Both the position numbers and the translations under genes were made by a program. A DNA stretch of 6,588 nucleotides from Candidatus Eiseniibacteriota bacterium (GTDB taxonomy: Bacteria; Eisenbacteria; RBG-16-71-46; SZUA-252), in NCBI GenBank assembly GCA_016880395.1, contig JAEHDN010000239.1, positions 1-6,588 on the forward strand, given 5' to 3'. This document shows, piece by piece, positions 1 through 5,981 of the stretch. The notes under the pieces are model-generated. The model ran no database searches, had not been told where the DNA came from, and was given only the letters and a program-made list of their open reading frames with translations. Position 1 is the first letter of the stretch. Every line of letters begins with the position of its first letter.

Positions 1-368
1 CCCGTCCAGACCTCGTGGATCCGCCCGGAGAGCCGCTCGAGCATGCGCGCCGCCTCGTCGGGACTGGTGGGCTTCCCGAGGATGACGCGGTCCAGAGACA
101 CGATCGTGTCGGCGCCCACGATCACGGCCTCATCCGCGTCCCGCTCCGCCGCCAGGTCGAGCCGCGCCGCGACCGCGGCCCTCGCCTTCGCTTCGGCCAG
201 CCGCTGCACGTGTGCGTCGGGGCGCTCCCCGGGGAGCGCGGACTCGTCCACGTCGACGGACAGCGTGCTGAACCGCGCGCCGACGAGCGTCAGGAGCTCC
301 ACGCGCCGCGGCGAACGGGACGCGAGGATCAGCTTCGGGCCGAGCGGGTTGATGAGGTTCGTCTGCAC
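1..368 (-). CDS. maf: Maf-family nucleotide pyrophosphatase (partial, C-terminus beyond left edge)
   Basis: Maf proteins hydrolyse nucleoside triphosphates to the monophosphate and PPi in the cytoplasm. The YhdE branch prefers dTTP, UTP and modified pyrimidine nucleotides and is linked to septum inhibition. 122 codons are visible of a family length near 190-200. Family hallmarks seen: the N-terminal loop ILASRSPRR (residues 14-22), VDVDE (38-42), LAEAKARAA (57-65), GADTIV (85-90) with the catalytic Asp at 87, GKP (98-100) and LSGRIHEVWTG, where the window ends. SPRR together with ADTIV fits the YhdE-type dTTP/UTP branch better than the YceF 7-methyl-GTP branch, which has SDQV. The start is GTG at 368, 5 nt after the dtd stop; no ATG is available in frame before the SPRR motif. 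The Shine-Dalgarno is weak, so translation probably couples to dtd. It is the last visible gene of the recJ operon. Family is certain; exact substrate is inferred. Confidence 0.93.
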   Translation of the reverse strand, partial: MQTNLINPLGPKLILASRSPRRVELLTLVGARFSTLSVDVDESALPGERPDAHVQRLAEAKARAAVAARLDLAAERDADEAVIVGADTIVSLDRVILGKPTSPDEAARMLERLSGRIHEVWT

Positions 369-373
369 GAGGG

Positions 374-820
374 CTACCCGTCCGCGCTCTCGAGGAGGAA
401 CGTCGCGGGCCCCCGGTTCACGAGCTCCACCTCCATGCTGGCCCCGAACCGCCCTCCCTGCGTGGGCACGCCGCGTGTCGCGAGCGCGTCGCAGAAGCGG
501 CGCCACGCGGGCTCCGCCTCGCCCGGCGGCGCGGCGTGGTCGAAGCCGGGCCGCCGGCCCCGCGAGGTGTCGGCGTAGAGCGTGAACTGTGGCACCACGA
601 GGGCCTCGCCGCCGAGATCGCGCACCGATCGGTTCATCCTCCCCGCTTCGTCCTCGAAGATCCGGAGCTCGGCGCATCGCTCGGCGAGCCGCTCCTCGCC
701 GCCGGGCGCGTCCCCCGCGCGCACGCCGAGGAGGATCAGGAGTCCCTGGCCGATGCTCGCGATCTCCGCGCCATCCACCCGCACGACCGCGCGCGCGACG
801 CGCTGCACGAGCGCCCTCAC
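374..820 (-). CDS. dtd: D-aminoacyl-tRNA deacylase (DTD)
   Basis: DTD is a cytoplasmic homodimer that hydrolyses D-aminoacyl-tRNA (and Gly-tRNA-Ala), recycling tRNA and keeping D-residues out of proteins. The protein is 148 aa, the usual size. Visible features are the N-terminal MRALVQRVARA with GTG read as Met, LRIFEDEAGRMNRSV (52-66), the first active-site motif as VPQFTLYAD (76-84), GRRPGFD (88-94), GGRFGASMEV (122-131) and the Gly-cisPro motif VNRGPAT (134-140). The usual motifs are SQFTL and NxGPxT. Here Ser is replaced by Pro (residue 77) and the GP motif is followed by Ala. PQ at this spot recalls the animal paralogue ATD (PQATL), but Phe79 and the rest of the protein are DTD-like. The start GTG overlaps the rel stop in a GTGA quartet, and a GGAGGG Shine-Dalgarno lies 8 nt upstream, inside the end of rel. 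Family assignment is secure. Confidence 0.95.
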   Translation of the reverse strand: MRALVQRVARAVVRVDGAEIASIGQGLLILLGVRAGDAPGGEERLAERCAELRIFEDEAGRMNRSVRDLGGEALVVPQFTLYADTSRGRRPGFDHAAPPGEAEPAWRRFCDALATRGVPTQGGRFGASMEVELVNRGPATFLLESADG

Positions 821-3024
821 GAGGCCATCCCTCCCGACTCTCCGCCCCTCGACTTGCCGAACACCTGCTCGCGCTCCACGGCCTCCACCCCTTCGACCTG
901 CTCGACCGCGCGCATCACCTGACGCAGGTGCGCCAGGTCCCGGACCTCGACCACGAACGCGCCGCGCGCGTTCCGGTCGTTGGCCTTGATGCCGGCGGTG
1001 CGGATGTTCGTATTGGTCGTGGCAATCGCCTTGGCGATGTCGGCGAGAAGGCTCTTGCGGTCGACGCCGAAGATGGAGAGCTTGACCGAGAAGGCGTCCT
1101 CCGATGCCGCGCTCCAGTCCACGAGCACCCTTCGCTCGGGCGCCACGCGGTCGTCGAACGTGTTCGGGCAATCCGTGCGGTGCACGGTGACGCCGCGGCC
1201 TCGGGTCACGATCCCGACGACCGAGTCCCCAGGCACCGGCTGGCAGCAACGCGCGAAGCTCACCATGAGGTTGTCGACTCCCTGGATGCGAACCCCCCGG
1301 CCCGGGCGCCCCGTGATGGCGCGGACCGCATCGAGCGACGCCTCCTTGAAGCGCTGCACCGGACCGACGCCCGCCGGGAACCAGCGCTGGATGATCTGCG
1401 CGACCGAGAGCGTGCCCGACCCGAGCGCTGCGTAGAGCCCGTCGGTGTCCCCGTGGCCCAGGCCTCGCGCCAGCTCGTCGAGTGTCGGCGACGCCGGGGG
1501 CGCGAGCCGTCGGCGGCGAAGCTCCCGCTCCAGCATCTCCTTGCCGAGCGTCACGCTGTCCGCGTGCTCGGACATCTTGAGCCAGTGGCGGATCTTGCTC
1601 CGCGCCGCTGGGCTTTGCACGATCTTGAGCCAGTCGCGGTTCGGCTTCCCCATCGGCGAGGTGATGATCTGGATCTTGTCCCCGCTCCGGAGCTCGTAGC
1701 GGAGCGGCACGATCCGGTTGTTCACCTTCGCTCCGACGCAGTGGTTCCCCACCTCGGTGTGCACCTGGTACGCGAAGTCGATCGGCGTGGCGCCCCGCGG
1801 CAGGCGGCGCAGCTCCCCGCGCGGCGTGAAGACGAAGACCTCGTCCTGGTAGAGCGATGTCTTCAGGAGCTCGAGGAACTCGACCGGGTCGGCGCTCGTC
1901 GACTGCCACTCGGGGTGGCGGAGCACCGGCGCGAGCTTCGCGACCAGCTCCGCGTCCCCCGCGGCGCCCCCCTCCTTGTAGCGGTAGTGCGCCGCGACTC
2001 CGAGCTCCGCGATCTGGTGCATGCCCTGGGTCCGGATCTGGAACTCCACCAGGTGCCCACCCGGCGCCACCACGGTCGTGTGGAGCGACTGGTACAGGTT
2101 GCTCTTCGGCGTGGCGATGTAGTCCTTGAAGCGCTCGTGCACCGGCGTGAAGAGGTCGTGCACCACGCCGAGTGCGCGGTAGCAGTCGGCCTTGTCGTGG
2201 ACCATCACGCGCACGCCGAGCAGGTCGAAGATCTCCTCGAAGCGCCGCTCCTGGGATTTCATCTTCCGGTAGATCGACTCCAGGTGCTTCGGGCGTCCCA
2301 CGACGTCGGCCTTCATGCCGAGCTGGACGAGCTTGGCCCGCACGGGCTGGATCACGTCCTGGATCTGACGCTCCCGCTCCTCGCGCTTGAGCGCGACCTT
2401 CTCCCGGATCTCCTTGTAGGCGTCGGGGTCGAGATGCTTGAGGCAGAGATCCTCCAGCTCCCACTTGATCCGCGCGATCCCCAGCCGGTGCGCGAGTGGC
2501 GCGTAGATCTCCCGCGTCTCTCGGGCAATCCGGTGCGCGCGCGCGGGCCCGAGGGCCTGCAGCGTGCGCATGTTGTGGAGCCGGTCGGCCAGCTTGATCA
2601 AGATCACGCGTAGGTCCCGCGCCATCGAGAAGAGCATCTTCCGGAAGTTCTCGGCTTCCTCCTGCTCGGGACGCTCGAAGCGGAGGTGTCCGATCTTGGT
2701 CACCCCGTCCACGAGGAGCGCCACGTCCTTCCCGAACCGGCGCTCCACCTGCGGCAGCGTGACGGGCGTGTCCTCGACGACGTCGTGGAGGAGCGCCGCC
2801 GCGATCAGGGTCTCGTCGACCCCCGATCCGAGGAGGTCGGCGAGGATCGTGGCCACGGCGGCGAGATGGGATACGTACGGCTCCCCGCTCCGGCGGAGCT
2901 GGTCGCCGTGGGACTCGGCGGCAAAGCGGTACGCGGCCGCGATCTTCTCGAGATCGAGGGTGCGGTTGGACCGCTGGAGCGCTTCGAGCAGCGGTCCCGG
3001 GAGATCGGCGGGGACCGGAACCAT
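817..3024 (-). CDS. rel: Bifunctional (p)ppGpp synthetase/hydrolase (long RelA/SpoT homologue)
   Basis: Makes (p)ppGpp from ATP plus GDP/GTP on starved ribosomes and degrades it again, setting the stringent response. The 735 aa match long RSH proteins. Domain order: HD hydrolase about 30-190, with H53, HDVVEDT (80-86) and LADRLHN (145-151); synthetase about 240-350, with D267, the RFKD loop (298-301), NLYQSLHT (309-316), E327 and QIRT (329-332); TGS about 394-455, with H422 at the position of the tRNA-end-contacting His of E. coli RelA; a helical and Cys-Cys region (ARCCQPVPGD, 591-600; DCPNT, 618-622); and a C-terminal ACT domain about 645-715. Intact HD residues plus RFKD, rather than the ExDD of hydrolase-dead RelA, point to a bifunctional Rel. 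The ATG follows the recJ stop by 2 nt. I see no clear Shine-Dalgarno, so it is probably translated by coupling. The tail after ACT (about 718-735) is short, Gly/Ser-rich and probably disordered. Confidence 0.97.
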   Translation of the reverse strand: MVPVPADLPGPLLEALQRSNRTLDLEKIAAAYRFAAESHGDQLRRSGEPYVSHLAAVATILADLLGSGVDETLIAAALLHDVVEDTPVTLPQVERRFGKDVALLVDGVTKIGHLRFERPEQEEAENFRKMLFSMARDLRVILIKLADRLHNMRTLQALGPARAHRIARETREIYAPLAHRLGIARIKWELEDLCLKHLDPDAYKEIREKVALKREERERQIQDVIQPVRAKLVQLGMKADVVGRPKHLESIYRKMKSQERRFEEIFDLLGVRVMVHDKADCYRALGVVHDLFTPVHERFKDYIATPKSNLYQSLHTTVVAPGGHLVEFQIRTQGMHQIAELGVAAHYRYKEGGAAGDAELVAKLAPVLRHPEWQSTSADPVEFLELLKTSLYQDEVFVFTPRGELRRLPRGATPIDFAYQVHTEVGNHCVGAKVNNRIVPLRYELRSGDKIQIITSPMGKPNRDWLKIVQSPAARSKIRHWLKMSEHADSVTLGKEMLERELRRRRLAPPASPTLDELARGLGHGDTDGLYAALGSGTLSVAQIIQRWFPAGVGPVQRFKEASLDAVRAITGRPGRGVRIQGVDNLMVSFARCCQPVPGDSVVGIVTRGRGVTVHRTDCPNTFDDRVAPERRVLVDWSAASEDAFSVKLSIFGVDRKSLLADIAKAIATTNTNIRTAGIKANDRNARGAFVVEVRDLAHLRQVMRAVEQVEGVEAVEREQVFGKSRGGESGGMAS
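829..834 (-). promoter_or_regulatory. Shine-Dalgarno for dtd, inside rel
   Basis: GGAGGG on the minus strand, 8 nt before the GTG start of dtd. It supports the GTG start and lies within the last codons of rel. With the GTGA stop/start overlap this indicates coupled translation of the two genes. Confidence 0.7.
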
Positions 3025-3026
3025 GG

Positions 3027-4745
3027 CTATCGGATTTGGATGTCGCGGAGCTTCAGCTGGAGCCGGGAGCGATTCTGCCAGACGTTGATCGTCGGGACAA
3101 AGGCGATCGAGACGCGGCCGGGATCGGACTGGATGGGGCCGGCCAGATGGCCCATCCCGAAGCCGATGCAGTCGATGTCGCGCCCGTTCTGGCGGAGGCT
3201 CATCTTGAGGTGGTTCCGGCTCACCACCATGGGCGGAGAGGCGAGCCGGACGTCGTTGGCGATGAAGAGCGGCTCGGCGTTGCCGATGCCGAACGGCGAG
3301 AGCCGGTCCAGGAACTCGACCAGCTCCTCGTTGCAGTCGTCGAGCGAGAGCGGCCCGTCGATCGAGAGCTTGGGTACATAATCGTCGGGCTGGAGCTGCC
3401 GGGTGACCACGGCGCAGAGGCGCGCTCGAAAGGCCTGCATCTGCTCCGCGCGGATGGTGAGCCCCGCGGCGTAGCTATGGCCCCCGAAGCCGATCAGGTG
3501 CTCGCGGCACTCCTGGAGCGCCTGACAGACGTCGAAGCCCGGAATGCTCCGCCCCGAGCCCTTCCCCTCGTCCTCGTCGGCCGAGATGAGCACGGTCGGG
3601 CGGTGGAAGCGCTCGGTGAGCCGCGAGGCGACGATGCCGAGCACGCCGGGATGCCACGAGTCGGACCAGAGGACGATGGCCGGCGGCAGCTCGGGTCCGA
3701 TCCGGCGGAGCTGCTCGAGCGCGTCCTCGAGCGTGTCCTCGTCGATCTTCTTCCGGTTGGTGTTGTCCTCCTCGAGGCTCTCCGCGATGGTCGTGGCCTC
3801 TCCGAGCTCGGTGGCGAGGAGGAGCCGCACGCCGCTCTCCGCGTTGCCGAGCCGGCCGGCCGCGTTGATGCGCGGCGCGAGGATGTAGGCCACGTGCCCA
3901 CTCTCGACCCGCCGCGCGCGGAGTCCCGCGACATCCTTGAGCGCGATGATCCCGGGCTTCTGCGACGTGCAGATCTGCTCCAGGCCGATCTTGGCGAAGA
4001 TCCGGTTCTCGCCACGGAGCGGCACGACGTCCGCGATCGTGCCGAGCGCCACGAGATCGAGGTGCTCCATGACGAAGCTGTCGGGGAGCGCGCCCGGTCG
4101 CGATGCGACGAGCCCCTGGACCAGCTTCAGCACGACGCCGACGCCTGCCAGCTCCTTGAAGGGATACGGGCAGTCCTTCCGCTTCGGGTTGAGCACCGCG
4201 ATCGCGTCCGGCAGCTCGCCCAGGGGCTCGTGGTGATCGGTCACGATCACGTCGATCCCATGCTCGCGCGCCAGCCGCACCTCGGCCGTGGCCGTGATGC
4301 CGCAGTCGGCGGTGATCACGAGCCTGGTGCGCCGGCGGCGCGCCACGTCGACGCCCCGCACCGAGAAGCCGTAGCCGTCCCGGATCCGGTCCGGGATGAA
4401 GTAGCTGACCTTGGCGCCGAGCCGCATGAGCGCGGAGGTGAGGAGGGTCGTGGCGGTGATGCCGTCCACGTCGTAGTCGCCGTAGACCAGCACCGGCTCG
4501 TGCGCGTCCACCGCCTGCCAGATCCGGGCGGTGGCGAGCTCCATGTCCCGCATCTGGAAGGCGTCGACGAGCCGCTGAAGCGATGGCTCCAGGAACTCGT
4601 GGACCTCTTCGGAGGTGCCGAACCCGCGGTTGGCGAGGAGGCTGGCGAAGGTCAGAGACAGGCCCAGCTCCGCAGCGAGCCGCCGCGCGTGCTCCGGGGC
4701 GGCAGGGTTGCGGAGCACCCAAGTCTTGGGGGTGGATGCGCGCAA
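3027..4745 (-). CDS. recJ: Single-stranded-DNA-specific exonuclease RecJ
   Basis: 5'-to-3' ssDNA exonuclease of the DHH phosphoesterase family, acting in RecF-type recombination, mismatch and base-excision repair. It is 572 aa, close to E. coli RecJ (577). Catalytic-core motifs in order: GDYDVDGITA (89-98), TADCGI (145-150), TDHHEP (169-174), NPKRKDCPYPFKELAGVGV (186-204), GTIADVVPL (235-243), PRINAAGRLGNAESG (291-305), HPGVLGIVASRL (365-376), GSGRSI (396-401) and GFGGHSYAAG (419-428). The C-terminal OB-like domain (about 455-572) holds SPFGIGNAEPLF (483-494). All metal-binding Asp/His residues look intact. The start is TTG at 4745. It is preferred over the internal GTG because GAAAGG lies 5 nt upstream and because it keeps the KTWVLR segment typical of RecJ N-termini. 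It is the first gene of the operon, followed 2 nt later by rel. Confidence 0.97.
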   Translation of the reverse strand: MRASTPKTWVLRNPAAPEHARRLAAELGLSLTFASLLANRGFGTSEEVHEFLEPSLQRLVDAFQMRDMELATARIWQAVDAHEPVLVYGDYDVDGITATTLLTSALMRLGAKVSYFIPDRIRDGYGFSVRGVDVARRRRTRLVITADCGITATAEVRLAREHGIDVIVTDHHEPLGELPDAIAVLNPKRKDCPYPFKELAGVGVVLKLVQGLVASRPGALPDSFVMEHLDLVALGTIADVVPLRGENRIFAKIGLEQICTSQKPGIIALKDVAGLRARRVESGHVAYILAPRINAAGRLGNAESGVRLLLATELGEATTIAESLEEDNTNRKKIDEDTLEDALEQLRRIGPELPPAIVLWSDSWHPGVLGIVASRLTERFHRPTVLISADEDEGKGSGRSIPGFDVCQALQECREHLIGFGGHSYAAGLTIRAEQMQAFRARLCAVVTRQLQPDDYVPKLSIDGPLSLDDCNEELVEFLDRLSPFGIGNAEPLFIANDVRLASPPMVVSRNHLKMSLRQNGRDIDCIGFGMGHLAGPIQSDPGRVSIAFVPTINVWQNRSRLQLKLRDIQIR

Positions 4746-4750
4746 ACGGG

Positions 4751-4756
4751 CCTTTC
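4751..4756 (-). promoter_or_regulatory. Shine-Dalgarno deciding the TTG start of recJ
   Basis: GAAAGG on the minus strand, 5 nt before TTG at 4745. The only ATG between the promoter and this TTG (at 4778) is followed by a stop after one codon, so it cannot serve recJ. Confidence 0.65.
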
Positions 4757-4781
4757 GTTGGTTAGGGGGCTAGTTCATGGA

Positions 4782-4810
4782 ATTGTAACAGTTTGCGGTG
4801 AGATGGTCAA
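4782..4810 (-). promoter_or_regulatory. Sigma70-type promoter of the recJ-rel-dtd-maf operon
   Basis: Minus strand: -35 TTGACC (4805-4810), 17-nt spacer, -10 TACAAT (4782-4787). Each box differs from consensus by one base and the spacing is ideal. The predicted transcription start is the A near 4775, giving a leader of about 30 nt before the TTG of recJ. The -35 box begins 6 nt beyond the SDR stop codon. This AT-richer patch stands out in very GC-rich DNA. No rho-independent terminator is visible between the SDR gene and this promoter, so read-through from the SDR gene may add to operon expression. Confidence 0.8.
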
Positions 4811-4816
4811 CGAGCG

Positions 4817-5575
4817 TCAGAGGAGGTAGCCGCCCGCGACCGGGAGCGCGGCTCCGGTGATGTACCCGGATTCCTCCGCGAGCAGGAAGAGCGCGGCTCG
4901 CGCCACCTCCCGGGGGCTGCCGAGCCTCCCCGCCGGGATGCGACGGACGAGGTCCGACTGCTTCCCGGAGAAGGCTGGGCGGATGATGCCCGGAAGAATC
5001 GCGTTCACCGTGATGCCGTAGGGCGCCTCCTCGTGCGCGACGCTCCGCGCGAGCGTGAGGAGCGCGACCTTCGCCGCGCGGTAGCCGTGCGCGCGCGCCG
5101 CCGCGCGGGGCGTTTCCCCCCCGGCCACCCCGAAGAGGAGGATCCGGCCGTAGCGCCGTCGCCGCATGAGCGGGAGCGCCTCCTGGAGGATCGCGAGCGG
5201 GATCGTCGTGTTCGAGCGGACGAGCGACTCCCACCGCTCCACGGTGAGGCGTCCGAGAGGACCTTCCCAGTAATCCCCCGCCGCGATCACGAGGATGTCC
5301 GGCGCGCGATCGCCGGCGCCGGCCGCGCGCAGCCACGCGCGAACGCTGACCACGCGACCCGCGTCGCCGCGCGCCACGCGGAGCGGGAGGCGGCGAGCGC
5401 GGGCGAGATCGCGCAGCTCGAGGAGCGGCTGCGGCGAGCGCGCGACCGCGAGCACGCTCGCGCCGCTCTCCGCGAGAGCGATCGCGACGGCGCGGCCGAG
5501 CCCTCGACCGCCGCCGACGACGAGCGCCGTGCGTCCTGCGACGCCGCCGGGAGGTGTCGGTTTGGAGTCATGCAT
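4817..5575 (-). CDS. SDR-family oxidoreductase (FabG-like), catalytic Ser apparently absent
   Basis: A 252-aa Rossmann-fold protein of the classical short-chain dehydrogenase/reductase family, expected to use NAD(P)H. The nucleotide-binding loop is VVGGGRGLG (19-27), with Gly where most members have Thr. The usual NNAG appears as VIAAG (96-100). The tetrad Asn fits N112 (RSNTT), and Tyr-Lys is Y165/K169 in GYRAAK. The strand that normally ends in the catalytic Ser, about 13 residues before Tyr, reads ILLFGVAGGE (145-154), so Ala/Gly replaces Ser. The C-terminal part is typical of FabG-like proteins: TVNAILPGII (179-188), RLGSPREVARAALFLLAEES (197-216) and ITGAALPVAGG (219-229 and following). 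The ATG at 5575 has no Shine-Dalgarno and lies about 5 nt from a predicted transcription start, implying a leaderless mRNA. Substrate is unknown. It could be an active reductase with altered chemistry or a non-catalytic binding protein. Confidence 0.88.
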   Translation of the reverse strand: MHDSKPTPPGGVAGRTALVVGGGRGLGRAVAIALAESGASVLAVARSPQPLLELRDLARARRLPLRVARGDAGRVVSVRAWLRAAGAGDRAPDILVIAAGDYWEGPLGRLTVERWESLVRSNTTIPLAILQEALPLMRRRRYGRILLFGVAGGETPRAAARAHGYRAAKVALLTLARSVAHEEAPYGITVNAILPGIIRPAFSGKQSDLVRRIPAGRLGSPREVARAALFLLAEESGYITGAALPVAGGYLL

Positions 5576-5590
5576 GGGGTGTGCTACTAT
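5562..5590 (+). promoter_or_regulatory. Extended -10 promoter of the unknown gene and glpX, plus strand
   Basis: Plus strand: weak -35 TTGGAG (5562-5567), 17-nt spacer, extended -10 TGC-TACTAT (5582-5590). The predicted start is near G5596, about 43 nt before the ATG at 5639. The spacer contains the start codon of the SDR gene and an 8-bp palindrome, CATGCATG (5569-5576). It is weaker than the minus-strand promoter on box matches, but the TGn extension compensates. Confidence 0.55.
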
Positions 5591-5613
5591 AGGACGCTTT
5601 GGCGGCAAGTCAA
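5586..5613 (-). promoter_or_regulatory. Promoter of the SDR gene, minus strand
   Basis: Minus strand: -35 TTGACT (5608-5613), 16-nt spacer, -10 TATAGT (5586-5591). Each box is one base off consensus. The likely start is the A at 5580, leaving a leader of only ACCCC before the ATG at 5575. The -10 box shares six bases with the opposite-strand promoter. Confidence 0.72.
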
Positions 5614-5625
5614 TCGAGCCCCCTT

Positions 5626-5630
5626 GAGGG
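5626..5630 (+). promoter_or_regulatory. Shine-Dalgarno of the 112-aa gene
   Basis: GAGGG, 8 nt before the ATG at 5639. It could pair with the CCC run just upstream (5619-5623) in a very small hairpin, which is too weak to call a regulatory element. Confidence 0.65.
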
Positions 5631-5638
5631 CCTATTCC

Positions 5639-5977
5639 ATGAACGATCAACGTTGGGAAGAGGTGCTCCGGCGCCTCGACAAGCTGTTCGGCGACCTCGA
5701 ATTCGACGAGATCGAGGACGAGGAGACCCAGGCGGTGACCGAGACCGTGGTCTGGACAGGGCCGCAGGGGAAGATGAAGCTCGCCCGCACGACCCGCCCT
5801 CTCGTGGTCGACAAGAAGACCCACTTTTCCAACCGCATCGGCGGCGGCACGCACGTCGAGTACGTCTACTCCAAGACCGAGACGACGAGCCGGGTCCGGC
5901 TGTTCCGCTGGAACGAGGCCGTCGGCGACTGGAACGAAGTGGACGCGGCGGAGCTGGGCGTCACCGCGGGGCGCTAG
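5639..5977 (+). CDS. Conserved-looking small protein of unknown function, 112 aa
   Basis: I do not recognise this family. It has no signal peptide, membrane segment, Cys residues or nucleotide-binding motif, so it is probably a soluble cytoplasmic protein. Residues 1-20 look like an amphipathic helix (WEEVLRRLDKLFGDL). A strongly acidic linker follows (FDEIEDEET, 22-30). Then comes a run of alternating hydrophobic and polar segments likely to form a beta-sheet: AVTETVVWTG (32-41), KMKLART (45-51), HVEYVYSKTE (72-81), RVRLFRWNE (85-93) and DWNEVDA (97-103). A basic, Gly-rich stretch, DKKTHFSNRIGGG (58-70), separates the halves. The ATG is backed by GAGGG 8 nt upstream and a promoter about 50 nt upstream. 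The stop is 4 nt from glpX, so the two genes are co-transcribed. A role next to fructose bisphosphatase is only a guess from position. Confidence 0.85.
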   Translation: MNDQRWEEVLRRLDKLFGDLEFDEIEDEETQAVTETVVWTGPQGKMKLARTTRPLVVDKKTHFSNRIGGGTHVEYVYSKTETTSRVRLFRWNEAVGDWNEVDAAELGVTAGR

Positions 5978-5981
5978 CACG

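Noticed and set aside
374..2464. Apparent 696-codon minus-strand frame ending in DTD, as if a fusion protein
   Set aside because: Only its last 148 codons are DTD. The rest is an out-of-frame reading of rel; the true junction is the GTGA overlap at 817-820.
589..2613. 674-codon open frame on the plus strand opposite rel
   Set aside because: It is a compositional shadow of rel in GC-rich DNA: Arg/His/Asp/Val-rich with no recognisable domain, whereas the minus strand encodes a complete Rel.
4742..4796. 6-bp inverted repeat GCAAAC / GTTTGC flanking the recJ leader
   Set aside because: The arms are 43 nt apart, one lies upstream of the predicted transcription start, and six bases can occur by chance. 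Not a terminator or a convincing operator.
4746..4816. Search for a terminator after the SDR gene
   Set aside because: No GC-rich stem followed by a T-run on either strand; the gap is accounted for by the recJ promoter and leader.
3036..4829. 597-codon open frame on the plus strand opposite recJ
   Set aside because: Low-complexity His/Arg/Glu/Val composition with no domain. The opposite strand carries every RecJ motif in order.
5569..5576. Perfect 8-bp palindrome CATGCATG at the SDR start codon
   Set aside because: Its place in the plus-strand promoter spacer is suggestive, but it is short, does not extend outward and has no second copy in the window, so I do not call it an operator.
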